This document shows, piece by piece, positions 8,807-16,925 of a stretch of 46,468 nucleotides of DNA. The stretch spans positions 1-46,468 of the forward strand of contig DEKP01000033.1 of assembly GCA_002353935.1 (NCBI GenBank), in the 5' to 3' direction. The stretch comes from Ruminococcaceae bacterium UBA2719. Lineage in GTDB: Bacteria; Bacillota; Clostridia; Oscillospirales; Acutalibacteraceae. Numbering within the stretch: position 1 is the stretch's first letter; the number at the start of each line of letters is the position of its first letter. The position numbers and the translations under genes were made by a program. The notes beneath the pieces are model-generated. The model was not told the DNA's origin. It did not search any database and worked only from the letters and a program-made list of their open reading frames with translations.

Positions 8807-9139
8807 ATAATCACCATTGTATATTATATTAATTTTTAATAAAAAGCTTTAATAAAAAATGATAGCGAAAAAATTCGAAGCAAAGAGGACTAGCCATAAA
8901 TGCCGGTAGCTATCAAAGATAGACATTTCCGCATACCTTTTGTAATGTGTGTATAGAAATAGCCGTCACATAAGCAAAGATTAGGCATCACTGAACGATC
9001 TTGTAGTAAAGCAATTGACAACAACTAAGCTATGCGTAATTTAATGAATAAAATACTAAAGAATTTTATTAGAAATCAGTGTTATAAAATCTTAAGGTTT
9101 TCACTACATAATACAAAGATAATTCAAGACAAAATATTA
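8807..9139. other. Gene-free stretch between rpmE terminator and yigZ
   Basis: No convincing reading frame. The centre (about 8870-9045) has strong secondary structure on the minus strand and is listed separately as a candidate RNA. The flank 9046-9139 is A+T-rich; I could not identify a clear promoter in it. Confidence 0.6.
8865..9045 (-). ncRNA. Candidate structured RNA, possibly 6S RNA
   Basis: On the minus strand, GATGCC (8984-8989) pairs with GGCATT (8899-8904). Inside it lies a second stem: GAC (8965-8967), ATTTC and ATAC pair with GTAT, GAAAT and GTC (8922-8924), with a loop of about 14 bases. Outside is a large unpaired region and no strong closing stem that I could find. A U-rich stretch (ATTTTTT) follows at about 8870. 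The layout of a long interrupted hairpin of about 180 nt between housekeeping genes resembles 6S RNA. I found no match to the conserved cores of tmRNA, RNase P RNA or SRP RNA. Boundaries are approximate. Confidence 0.35.
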
Positions 9140-9162
9140 GGCGGTACAAAAAATGTACCGCC
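9140..9162 (-). terminator. Terminator of rpmE
   Basis: Minus-strand arms GGCGGTAC and GTACCGCC enclose a 7-base T-rich loop and are followed by TAATATTTTG. It lies 15 bases after the rpmE stop codon. Confidence 0.75.
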
Positions 9163-9177
9163 TTAGTAATCCAAAAA

Positions 9178-9384
9178 TTACTTTTCTTCTATGCCAAAAC
9201 GCTTTTTGAAACGATCCACACGACCGCCTGTATCAACAAGCTTCTGCTTTCCTGTAAAGAAAGGATGGCATTTAGAACAAATTTCAACACGGATATCTTT
9301 TTTAGTTGAACCGGTTTCTATAACATTACCGCACGCACAAGTAATAGTGGTCTGTTCGTAATTCGGATGTATATTTTCTTTCAT
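9178..9384 (-). CDS. rpmE: Ribosomal protein L31 (zinc-binding type)
   Basis: A 68-residue bL31. It carries the cysteines of the zinc-binding (C+) form: TCACGN near residue 15 and EICSKCHPFFTGKQKLVDT near 34-52, then GGRVDRFKKRFG. The start ATG at 9384 has GAGGTGAG upstream. It is monocistronic, with its own promoter and terminator. L31 joins the large subunit at the inter-subunit bridge; the zinc form is usually replaced by a cysteine-free paralogue under zinc starvation, but no such paralogue is in the window. Confidence 0.97.
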   Translation of the reverse strand: MKENIHPNYEQTTITCACGNVIETGSTKKDIRVEICSKCHPFFTGKQKLVDTGGRVDRFKKRFGIEEK

Positions 9385-9427
9385 TGGAACTCACCTCTTT
9401 CAGATAAAACCATAACATAACAAATGA

Positions 9428-9456
9428 ATTATACAATACAATTATTCAAAAAGCAA
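9428..9456 (-). promoter_or_regulatory. Sigma-A promoter of rpmE
   Basis: Minus-strand TTGCTT (9451-9456), a 17-base spacer, and TATAAT (9428-9433). The -35 is weak but the -10 is perfect. Confidence 0.6.
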
Positions 9457-9474
9457 GTGTTTTTTTATTTTTTC

Positions 9475-10260
9475 TTATCTCGAATACAAATACTGAGAAT
9501 ATTCGTCAAGAGACATATCATATGCACGTATAGAATACGCGTTTTTTGTCCCCACATATCTAAAATAATGAGGAGAAAATATCAGAGAGCCTATATTCTC
9601 TTTTTCAGGATAGCGCAAAATGAACCCATAGTTTATACAGTTTGTTAAAAGCCATGAATATTGCTTTGTATCAACAAAATCTTCTTTTGTATCTGCCGAC
9701 AGATATACCATAAGTCCGGTTTGCTGTTCGCTCTCTCCCTCTCTGGGTATAGTTTTTTTCACATAGGCTTCCGCTTTTACGGTTGAAGCTTTACTGCTTT
9801 TCTTATATTCGGCAACCGCCTCTTCGTAACGTTTCTTTTGTTCTTCAAAAGAAATATACCCTTCTGAAAGCGTAATTTTTAACCCTTCATTTTCTGCATC
9901 TGTTAGCATTTTTTCAAGAGAATCTTTCATAAGCGGAGAAATATATGCACGTCCAAATTGGATTGTATCCGGTACATAGGTGCTGTCAAGAGGATTAGCA
10001 GAATTTACAGTTCTAAGAAGTTCAATATCATTTTCAGCTTCTAAGGCTGTAGCAACAGAAAATTTTTGTTCTTTTTTTGATAATTGTTCACTCTTCTTAA
10101 AGCTGAGATATCCAAAATATATTCCTAAAACCAGCACTGCTATCATAATAATCGGAAGTACAAATAATATGGCTCTTGCATTATATAACTTTCGCTCTTC
10201 CTGTTCTCTTTCTTCCTCAAGTGAGCCACGTACAATTTTATATTTTTTTGTTTTTCTCAT
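9475..10260 (-). CDS. VanY-like membrane protein lacking the zinc and catalytic residues
   Basis: A 261-residue protein with one membrane segment (about 31-51) and an extracytoplasmic C-terminal domain that follows the D-Ala-D-Ala carboxypeptidase VanY pattern: LSEGYISFEEQKKRYEEAV (131-149), PREGESEQQTGLMVYLS (172-188), WLLTNCINYGFILRYP (203-218) and SPHYFRYVG (229-237). In active enzymes these read SEHQTGLAvD and EPWHFRYVG. Here the zinc ligands become Gln179 and Tyr186, and the catalytic Glu and third zinc ligand His become Ser229 and Tyr232. The fold seems kept but catalysis does not, so this is probably a pseudoenzyme that may bind cell wall. It lies 24 bases after thrS and may be co-transcribed. 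Confidence 0.7.
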   Translation of the reverse strand: MRKTKKYKIVRGSLEEEREQEERKLYNARAILFVLPIIMIAVLVLGIYFGYLSFKKSEQLSKKEQKFSVATALEAENDIELLRTVNSANPLDSTYVPDTIQFGRAYISPLMKDSLEKMLTDAENEGLKITLSEGYISFEEQKKRYEEAVAEYKKSSKASTVKAEAYVKKTIPREGESEQQTGLMVYLSADTKEDFVDTKQYSWLLTNCINYGFILRYPEKENIGSLIFSPHYFRYVGTKNAYSIRAYDMSLDEYSQYLYSR

Positions 10261-10284
10261 ACATGTCCCACTCCCGAATAAAAT

Positions 10285-12228
10285 TTATTTTATAGCCTTA
10301 GATTCTATCTCTTCAAGCGCTTTTGTGATAAAATCATTAACGTTCATCGAACCCAAGTCTCCGTCTTTTCTATGTCTTACAGATATAGATTTATTCTCGA
10401 TATCTTTATCACCGACAATTATCATATAAGGTACCTTTTCCAGCTGAGCTTCACGAATTTTATAGCCTATCTTCTCGCTTCTGTCATCAACTTCAACTCT
10501 CATTCCCTTTGTTTCTAACTGTTTTTTGACTTCATATATATAATCAAGATGTCTGTCGGCAATCGGCAAAAGCTTTACCTGAACAGGTGCAAGCCACAAC
10601 GGAAAGGCTCCGGCATATTTTTCAATCAGCAAAGCAAGCGTTCTCTCGTAGCAACCCAATGAAGTTCTATGAATGATATAAGGATGTTTCTTTGTGCCGT
10701 CCTTATCTACATATTCCATACCGAATTTTTCAGCAAGCATTTGGTCAACCTGAATGGTAATCAAAGTATCTTCTTTACCAAATACATTTTTTATTTGAAT
10801 ATCAAGCTTAGGTCCATAGAACGCAGCTTCTCCTATTCCTATTTTATAAGGAATTTCAAGGTGATCGAGAATTCTTTGCATAACGCCCTGAGCCTCATCC
10901 CACTGCTCTTGTGTTCCTATATATTTCTCTCTGTCGTTTGGATCCCACTGAGAAAATCTATATGATACATCTTCATAAAGACCAAGCGTTTTCAAGCAAT
11001 ATATAGCAAGCTCCAAGCAGTGCTTAAATTCGCCCTCAAGCTGATCAGGCGTACACATAAGGTGTCCTTCGGAAATAGTAAATTGACGCACACGAATAAG
11101 TCCATGCATTTCTCCACTGGCTTCATTTCTAAATAAAGTTGAAGTTTCATTTAAACGCATCGGAAGATCTCTGTAGGATCTGCCGCGGTTTAAAAACACC
11201 TGATACTGAAAAGGACAGGTCATCGGACGCATTGCAAAGACTTCGTTATCCTTTTCTTCGTCGCCTAAAACGAACATTCCGTCTTTATAATGATCCCAAT
11301 GTCCGCTGATTTTATACAAATCCGATTTAGCCATAAAAGGAGTTTTTGTAAGCTGCCAACCGTTTTTCTGCTCCAAATCCTCTACAAAGCGCTGCAAAAG
11401 CTGAATGATTCTTGCTCCCTTTGGTAACATTATAGGCAATCCCTGCCCGATATAATCAACTGTTGTAAACAACTCAAGTTCTCTGCCTAATTTATTATGA
11501 TCACGCTTTATTGCTTCTTCACGATTTTTTAGATATTCTTCAAGCTGTGACGCCTTCGGAAAAGAGATTCCGTAAACTCGGCATAACTGAGCGTTCTTGG
11601 AGTCTCCCCTCCAATAAGCTCCGGTACAGTTTGTAAGTTTAAATGCCTTAACAGGAGAAACTGCAGCAAGGTGCGGTCCTGCACAAAGATCTACAAAATC
11701 ATCCTGCTTATAAAAACTGATCGGTTCTCCGCTTGCTGCATGTTCTTTGACAAGCTCAACCTTATAAGGCTCGTTCATACCTTCTAAAAGCTCTAATGCT
11801 TTTTTTGGTTCAAGCTCAAATCTCTCCAAAGCTATACCGGATTTTACAATTTTTTTCATTTCAGCTTCTATTTTTTCAATATCTGATGCATCAAAAGCCT
11901 TTTCAACATCAAAATCATAATAAAACCCATCATCTATTGCAGGTCCTATAGCACATTTGGCATTTGGATATAATCTTTTTACAGCCTGTGCCATAATATG
12001 AGACGTAGTATGCCAAAAAGCTTTTTTGCCGTCTTCATCATCAAAAGTCAAAAGCTCAAGTTTGCAGTCTGATAAAATAGGGGTGCGAATATCACAAATT
12101 TTTCCGTCAATTTTGCACGCGCAAAGCGACTTATAAAGCCCTATAGATATTGATTTTGCAATATCTTGAGGAGTAATATTCGCATCAAATTCGCGTACAT
12201 CTCCGCCTCTTAATTCTACTTTAATCAT
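10285..12228 (-). CDS. thrS: Threonyl-tRNA synthetase
   Basis: A 647-residue class II synthetase that charges tRNA-Thr. Domains in order: TGS (1-60), the second additional/editing domain with HTTSHIMAQAVKRL near 73 and DLCAGPHLAAVSP near 176, the catalytic core (from about 240) with MRPMTCPFQYQVF supplying the zinc cysteine, motif 2 FRNEASGEMHGLIRVRQF, motif 3 HRTSLGCYERTLALLIEKYA, and a C-terminal anticodon-binding domain from about 540. The ATG follows AAGGAGAG. Expression is controlled by the T-box leader directly upstream. Confidence 0.98.
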   Translation of the reverse strand: MIKVELRGGDVREFDANITPQDIAKSISIGLYKSLCACKIDGKICDIRTPILSDCKLELLTFDDEDGKKAFWHTTSHIMAQAVKRLYPNAKCAIGPAIDDGFYYDFDVEKAFDASDIEKIEAEMKKIVKSGIALERFELEPKKALELLEGMNEPYKVELVKEHAASGEPISFYKQDDFVDLCAGPHLAAVSPVKAFKLTNCTGAYWRGDSKNAQLCRVYGISFPKASQLEEYLKNREEAIKRDHNKLGRELELFTTVDYIGQGLPIMLPKGARIIQLLQRFVEDLEQKNGWQLTKTPFMAKSDLYKISGHWDHYKDGMFVLGDEEKDNEVFAMRPMTCPFQYQVFLNRGRSYRDLPMRLNETSTLFRNEASGEMHGLIRVRQFTISEGHLMCTPDQLEGEFKHCLELAIYCLKTLGLYEDVSYRFSQWDPNDREKYIGTQEQWDEAQGVMQRILDHLEIPYKIGIGEAAFYGPKLDIQIKNVFGKEDTLITIQVDQMLAEKFGMEYVDKDGTKKHPYIIHRTSLGCYERTLALLIEKYAGAFPLWLAPVQVKLLPIADRHLDYIYEVKKQLETKGMRVEVDDRSEKIGYKIREAQLEKVPYMIIVGDKDIENKSISVRHRKDGDLGSMNVNDFITKALEEIESKAIK

Positions 12229-12251
12229 AAATATCTCTCCTTAAAAACAAA

Positions 12252-12284
12252 GCCCTGATAATTCCACAATAGAATTATCAGGGC
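12252..12284 (-). terminator. T-box attenuator terminator of thrS
   Basis: Minus-strand arms GCCCTGATAATTC and GAATTATCAGGGC, 7-base loop, followed by TTTGTTTTT. The antiterminator would use the T-box sequence just upstream. Confidence 0.9.
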
Positions 12285-12480
12285 GAATATACAAATCCGC
12301 GGTTCCACCTGACTTTGGTAAAAACCCTTAATTAGCCTTAACGCGGCAAACGCCGTTTCATTTCCTAAACGGTCTCAAGGGTGGTAAACGCACAAACTTT
12401 GTACCGCATCACAGCATCCTGCGGCTCTCTGAAACAAACAAATGCACATATTGTCCCCATCAACAATCTATATTTAATAT
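12252..12480 (-). promoter_or_regulatory. T-box riboswitch leader of thrS
   Basis: The T-box sequence AGGTGGAACCGCGG is present at 12297-12310 (minus), before the terminator. Stem I contains the AGAGA-type motif (CAGAGAGCCGC, about 12420-12430) and a specifier region GTTTACCACCC near 12380, where ACC is a plausible threonine codon. Uncharged tRNA-Thr would pair with both and stabilise the antiterminator. The leader length of about 230 nt is normal. The 5' end is inferred from the promoter. Confidence 0.93.
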
Positions 12481-12486
12481 AAGATA

Positions 12487-12515
12487 AATATATCATTCAA
12501 ACTCAGATATGTCAA
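12487..12515 (-). promoter_or_regulatory. Sigma-A promoter of thrS inside the end of the LRR gene
   Basis: Minus-strand TTGACA (12510-12515), 17-base spacer, TATATT (12487-12492). The -35 lies in the last codons of the upstream LRR-dockerin gene and the -10 immediately follows its stop codon. Confidence 0.7.
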
Positions 12516-13914
12516 TAATTTTAGCAAGTATTCTTTGAATTATAGTTACATCGGTTATATCGGCTTCAGCATTATAATCGATATCTGCCGCACAAATTTG
12601 ATAACTATCAAAAGTGTTCATTTTTGCTAAATATCTTTGCAATCTTGTGGCATCAACTATAGTAAGTTCGTTATCCAAATCACAATCACCTTTTACAGTA
12701 TTAACAACAGCGTTATCTGATAAAACTGCTTTGGCTGTGCTGTTTTTTAAAGTATAAAGTGTAAATTTAGGGCAAGCATTAAATGCGCTTTTGGAAATAT
12801 CAGTGGTCTTAGCGGAAATACTGACTGCTTCTAGCGAAGAACAGTCTGAAAATGAATTATCCTCTAATTTTTCTACACCTGATGAGAACAGAGCGTATTG
12901 GAGTTTTTTGCAATAAGCAAAGGCTGCATATGAAATAACTAAAGAGTTGCCTTTTAAAGAAACATTCTCCAATGAAGTACAGTTAATAAAAGCACCTTTT
13001 GCAATATTACGCAAAGATTCGGGGGTTGAAACCGAAGTTAAACTTTTACAATTTGCAAACGCCTCTTCATCAATCATAATTAGCCCGTTATTCAGCTTTA
13101 TACTTGATAAATCTGAACATTCGGCAAACGCTTGTTTTCCTATTGAAAAAACAGATGCCGGAATATCAACGGAAACTATTTTTTTATTGTCATAAAATGA
13201 ACGTGATGAAATCTGGCGTACAGAATTTGGAATTGTTACTTTGGAAGAGTTTCCGTTATATTTCAGAAGTATTCCGTCACCTAAAGTAGGAAATTCTCCT
13301 GAATTTTCTAAATAGGGCGTGCCTTCAAAAGCATAAGCACCCGCATAAAACAAATTATTGGGGAGAGAAACAGAAGTAAGCGATGTGCACTCATAAAACG
13401 CACCCTCACCCACTATGCATACCGATGCCCCCTTAAGGCTTTTCATAGTTGTGCATCTTAAAAAAGCATAAGGAGAAACACAGGTAATATTATCAGGTAA
13501 AACAACGTCTGACGAAGTGCCGTTATACCAGAGAATACAGCTTCCAAGCGTTAAAAATTCTACGGTCGAAGAATTCAAAAACTTTGTTGAAGCAAACGCA
13601 TATGCGCCGCTATAAGAAATATTTTTTCCGCCTTCAACGGTTTTCAGAGAAGTACAGCTATAAAACGCCTTATCCCCTATAGAATAAAGATTTTCACTAA
13701 AAGTAACAGACTGAATTGAAGTATTTCCTTCAAAAGCTTTTGGAGCAATTTTATATACCGAAGACGGAATAACAACATCCGCAGCAGTTCCTTTATAAGA
13801 GGTGAGTACTCCGTCTTTTATAACAAAGTCAGATGAAGCAGATGTAACGGTAATAGATATAAAAGTACAAACAAATACTAATATTACAATAAATAAAGCT
13901 ATAATCTTTTTCAT
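12493..13914 (-). CDS. Secreted BspA-type leucine-rich repeat protein with type I dockerin
   Basis: A 473-residue exported protein. Signal peptide at 1-26 (MKKIIALFIVILVFVCTF). Residues about 45-390 hold around ten BspA/LRR_5 repeats with the form AFxxCxSLxxVxIPxxVxxI (for example AFAECSDLSSIKLNNGLIMI). Between them a YxGxxxxVxIPxxV unit recurs three times. Residues 408-467 form a type I dockerin: two calcium-loop segments, GDCDLDNELTIVDATRLQRY and DIDYNAEADITDVTIIQRIL. Dockerins bind cohesins on scaffoldins, so the protein is probably displayed in a cellulosome-like complex or on the surface; no scaffoldin or cohesin is in the window. LRR_5 domains often bind host or other proteins. The ATG follows GGTGAGG. 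Confidence 0.88.
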   Translation of the reverse strand: MKKIIALFIVILVFVCTFISITVTSASSDFVIKDGVLTSYKGTAADVVIPSSVYKIAPKAFEGNTSIQSVTFSENLYSIGDKAFYSCTSLKTVEGGKNISYSGAYAFASTKFLNSSTVEFLTLGSCILWYNGTSSDVVLPDNITCVSPYAFLRCTTMKSLKGASVCIVGEGAFYECTSLTSVSLPNNLFYAGAYAFEGTPYLENSGEFPTLGDGILLKYNGNSSKVTIPNSVRQISSRSFYDNKKIVSVDIPASVFSIGKQAFAECSDLSSIKLNNGLIMIDEEAFANCKSLTSVSTPESLRNIAKGAFINCTSLENVSLKGNSLVISYAAFAYCKKLQYALFSSGVEKLEDNSFSDCSSLEAVSISAKTTDISKSAFNACPKFTLYTLKNSTAKAVLSDNAVVNTVKGDCDLDNELTIVDATRLQRYLAKMNTFDSYQICAADIDYNAEADITDVTIIQRILAKIIDISEFE

Positions 13915-13946
13915 TTCCTCACCCCTTTTCCCTTGGTTTTTTATAA

Positions 13947-15134
13947 TTATTTATCGTTATCTTCGGAAGATATTTCAAGTATCAAACGATCTATCTCATC
14001 CATACGGCTCTCCGCCTTTTTTTCTTGTGATAAAGTCTGAACTTTATTTTTTTCAGTTGTATCAATTTTTAAATTATCGTTGTTAAGGTTTTCTGCTACA
14101 GATTCAGTTTTTAATCCTTCAAAATCATTAAGATTTTGTTTGTCTGATTGTGAATCTTTATTGTTTTCTTGTTCTGGTGTATTTGATAAATCTTCGTCTT
14201 CATCCATATCAAACACAAGAGAATTATTACCGTCTTCTATTTGGTTATCTATATTATTCTTGCTATCTTTTTTACTTTTATTTTTGTCTTTATCTTCATT
14301 TACGGTCTCGTTTATTATTTCAACTTCATCCTTACGTTTTACATTAACTGACAACTCTACAATAAATCCAAGTGCAAATAATGCAATAACTAAAAACTCT
14401 AAATTTTCCAAATTTGAGAAAAATTCAAACGGAGCACCAGTTGTAAACACCCTATAAAGATTAGGTAATGCATACATTAAAAGTGCAGTAAGCATTGGGA
14501 ATCCATAAATAAAACAAGATTTCACAGGACTTCTAGCTTCAATTTTTGACATAAGCACCGCATAGTTAAACAAAAACATAGTAGCAAAAATATAACAAAG
14601 CAACAACGGTACATCAGAATACACAATAGATAAAGTTCTAAAAGTCATAAAACAACTAATAAGTCTGACAGCCATTAAAATAGCCGGCATAAGTAAAAAT
14701 ATTAAAAACTTTTGGGTGTTATTCTCTTTAAAAAACCCGGACATTCCTATTACTACAAACGCTATTGCAGATAAAAGAAGAAAGATGGCTTCTATTATAC
14801 CAATAACACTAAAGCTTGCGGATTCAATCATATTGAAAAATTTATTTGCACCGTCTGCCGCAAACATTAAAGCTAAAATTATAGCAAAAATCCCGCAGAA
14901 TATATTGCGTTTGGAATTATAATAAGGCGATATTTTTCTGTCGGTAAAACAAAATATCATTGTAATTATCAAAACAAGTATAACTATACCCATGGCAACA
15001 TATGAAAGTTGCAGCGCAGTCAGTCCAAATAACGTAGCTGAAGCATCATTCATAAAAAACATCTGTACAAACTTGAGTCCTATAGCACAAATTGCAAAAG
15101 GTATAAATCCAATCCAAGAAAGTTTTGAAGTCAT
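13947..15134 (-). CDS. Unknown multi-pass membrane protein with acidic cytoplasmic tail
   Basis: I do not recognise this 395-residue protein. Residues 1-265 hold about eight hydrophobic segments (for example LSYVAMGIVILVLIITMIFC and FLVIALFALGFIVELSV). From about 268 on the protein is a long, low-complexity, charged tail rich in Asp, Glu, Asn, Lys and Ser (for example FDMDEDEDLSNTPEQENN), probably unfolded, and ending in a short helix-like piece MDEIDRLILEISSEDNDK. The tail looks like a docking segment. The ATG has AAGGAGAATTAAT upstream. It has its own strong promoter and lies 32 bases upstream of the LRR-dockerin gene, in the same direction, so both are likely co-transcribed. Confidence 0.75.
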   Translation of the reverse strand: MTSKLSWIGFIPFAICAIGLKFVQMFFMNDASATLFGLTALQLSYVAMGIVILVLIITMIFCFTDRKISPYYNSKRNIFCGIFAIILALMFAADGANKFFNMIESASFSVIGIIEAIFLLLSAIAFVVIGMSGFFKENNTQKFLIFLLMPAILMAVRLISCFMTFRTLSIVYSDVPLLLCYIFATMFLFNYAVLMSKIEARSPVKSCFIYGFPMLTALLMYALPNLYRVFTTGAPFEFFSNLENLEFLVIALFALGFIVELSVNVKRKDEVEIINETVNEDKDKNKSKKDSKNNIDNQIEDGNNSLVFDMDEDEDLSNTPEQENNKDSQSDKQNLNDFEGLKTESVAENLNNDNLKIDTTEKNKVQTLSQEKKAESRMDEIDRLILEISSEDNDK

Positions 15135-15181
15135 ATTAATTCTCCTTTTTAGAAATTATAGTTATCCTATAATACATATAC

Positions 15182-15210
15182 ATTGTATCCTTGTATCAAA
15201 ACAATGTCAA
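15182..15210 (-). promoter_or_regulatory. Sigma-A promoter of the membrane protein / LRR-dockerin genes
   Basis: Minus-strand TTGACA (15205-15210), 17-base spacer, TACAAT (15182-15187), about 50 bases before the start codon at 15134. Confidence 0.8.
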
Positions 15211-15272
15211 GTTAATGTTTTGTAATATAATGATTACTGAACAAAGACACTTTTTCGATAGATAATAAATAA

Positions 15273-15299
15273 AAAGCAGAGATTTCTTCCCTCTGCTTT
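15273..15299 (-). terminator. Terminator of the DacF-like gene
   Basis: Minus-strand arms AAAGCAGAG and CTCTGCTTT enclose a 9-base loop and run into TTTTTATTTATT. It lies 35 bases after the stop codon. Confidence 0.85.
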
Positions 15300-15333
15300 T
15301 AGAATTAATTTAAAATATTAATTATTAAAACAT

Positions 15334-16680
15334 TTACTTATATCTTCGTTTTTCGTCAGCCTTTTTGCGCTTATTGTATCTTGATGACACGCTAATATAA
15401 ACTATAAACAGTATAACAACCAAGCCTACACAAAGTAAAAACCATACCGATGTCAAAACACTTCTTATAATATCAGTTGTATATAAAATCGGACTGACTT
15501 TTACGCTTTTTTGAGCTATAAGATTTATTTTCATAAAATCTTCGCCCTTATATGCTACTGTCGCTGTCGTAATTATATCTCCTTTTTCTATAGGAGCACT
15601 AACGCTATTGGTATTATCGGGAGTTATCGTAATATCGCTTTCTGAGTAATCATCGGGTAATACTATGCTCAAATCAGTTTCAGGCACAAGTAAAATCGAA
15701 TTTGTGTCCCAAGCATGGTCTACCTTTTGTTCACATATAGGAGTATCTTTAGTAGCGGCTGTTACAAAAGATAAATTCAAAAACGCCCATCTGAAAAGGT
15801 CGGCTGCTTCTATCATACAGTATTGATCAGTCTGCTCTTTTTCTTCATTATACGGTGCATGCAAACATATGCACATATACGCATAACCTTCATAAACCGC
15901 AGTTGCCACCAAACATCGACCTGCTTTTTCGGTAGTCCCGTTCTTTATTCCGGTAGCATAAGAATAAAAATAATCTCCTCCGCGCGCAACATCAATTAGA
16001 TAATTAGTTGTAACTATTGGATATTCATCTTTTTCATCATTAAGATAATAGGTTGAAGTACTGCATATTTTAGAAAACAATGGTAACCCTAATGCATATT
16101 TAGTTATAAGATACATATCTTTGGCAGTAGTATATTGATCGGAATCATCTACACCGGTAGGATTAGTAAAATGAGTTGAGGTGCAGGATAAATCTTCCGC
16201 CTTTTGGTTCATCAAATCGACAATATTACTTTTGCCTTCATTTTTTATATAATCAGCTAAAACCATAGCTGCGTCATGTCCCACAGGAACCATAAGTGCA
16301 TAAAGTATATCCGTAACCGTCAGCTTATCACCCACATGCCAATCCAGTCCTGAACAAACCATCCCGTTATTTAACACTTCATCTATAACTTCTTGTTTGA
16401 TTTCTATACGCGTATCAAAATCTTCAAAATACTCTGCCGCTACAATATAGGTCATAATTTTCACTAAAGAAGCCGGAGCTCGTTTAACATCCGCATCCTT
16501 TTCCAATATAGGGATTCCTGTATCAAGATTAACCATAAAAATTGAATCCGAATAAGTTTTCACGTTACAATCAAAAGTAACGGCTGAAGTGCTTGTGCTA
16601 AAAAAAACAAACGATAATATAACAATAATCAAAAAAGCTGCTACGGTTTTTCTGATTTTTTTTCTAATATTTAATACCAA
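15334..16680 (-). CDS. DacF-like serine D-Ala-D-Ala carboxypeptidase family protein, unusual motifs
   Basis: A 448-residue secreted and C-terminally membrane-anchored relative of the low-molecular-weight penicillin-binding proteins (peptidase S11). A hydrophobic leader (about 12-33) is followed by the catalytic SxxK motif in PASLVKIMT (Ser71, Lys74), family landmarks HFTNPTGVDDSDQYTTAKDM and GRCLVATA, and a C-terminal transmembrane helix (VWFLLCVGLVVILFIVYISV). The second motif, normally S-G-N, reads V133-G134-H135 (in VPVGHDAAMVLAD) and the third, normally K-T-G, reads K246-N247-G248. The enzyme may be altered or inactive. The start is taken as TTG at 16678-16680, with AGGA eight bases upstream; the ATG five codons earlier overlaps that site. 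Single gene with its own terminator. Confidence 0.8.
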   Translation of the reverse strand: MVLNIRKKIRKTVAAFLIIVILSFVFFSTSTSAVTFDCNVKTYSDSIFMVNLDTGIPILEKDADVKRAPASLVKIMTYIVAAEYFEDFDTRIEIKQEVIDEVLNNGMVCSGLDWHVGDKLTVTDILYALMVPVGHDAAMVLADYIKNEGKSNIVDLMNQKAEDLSCTSTHFTNPTGVDDSDQYTTAKDMYLITKYALGLPLFSKICSTSTYYLNDEKDEYPIVTTNYLIDVARGGDYFYSYATGIKNGTTEKAGRCLVATAVYEGYAYMCICLHAPYNEEKEQTDQYCMIEAADLFRWAFLNLSFVTAATKDTPICEQKVDHAWDTNSILLVPETDLSIVLPDDYSESDITITPDNTNSVSAPIEKGDIITTATVAYKGEDFMKINLIAQKSVKVSPILYTTDIIRSVLTSVWFLLCVGLVVILFIVYISVSSRYNKRKKADEKRRYK

Positions 16681-16825
16681 TGTTATCTTCCTCATTATTA
16701 ATTTGAGATATAAGTTAGATTTTTATAATCAAGCAATTAAAATCTTTGTTGATCAAATTTACTGAATTGAGATTATTTAAAATCTTTATGTATATAACTA
16801 ATTTATCAATATCGTAACAATAAAT

Positions 16826-16856
16826 ATAGCATTTTTTCTTTTTGTATGCTAATATA
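16826..16856. repeat. Inverted repeat upstream of the phosphoesterase gene
   Basis: TAGCAT and ATGCTA arms enclose a 13-base T-rich spacer. The repeat lies about 75 bases before the phosphoesterase start, in an A+T-rich divergent region; it could be an operator or a leader hairpin. Confidence 0.3.
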
Positions 16857-16925
16857 TCAATATATTACAATAATTTAAAAATTATATCAATGCTTTTTTT
16901 ACATTTTTTGAAAGGAATGACAGTT

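Noticed and set aside
8865..9045. tmRNA, RNase P RNA or SRP RNA in the rpmE/yigZ gap
   Set aside because: No CCA-type tail, no tag-peptide frame, no GAGGAAAGUCC-type RNase P core and no SRP apical loop were found on either strand.
10669..10965. Plus-strand reading frame of 98 codons inside thrS
   Set aside because: It is antisense to a conserved synthetase and has no coding signature or ribosome site.
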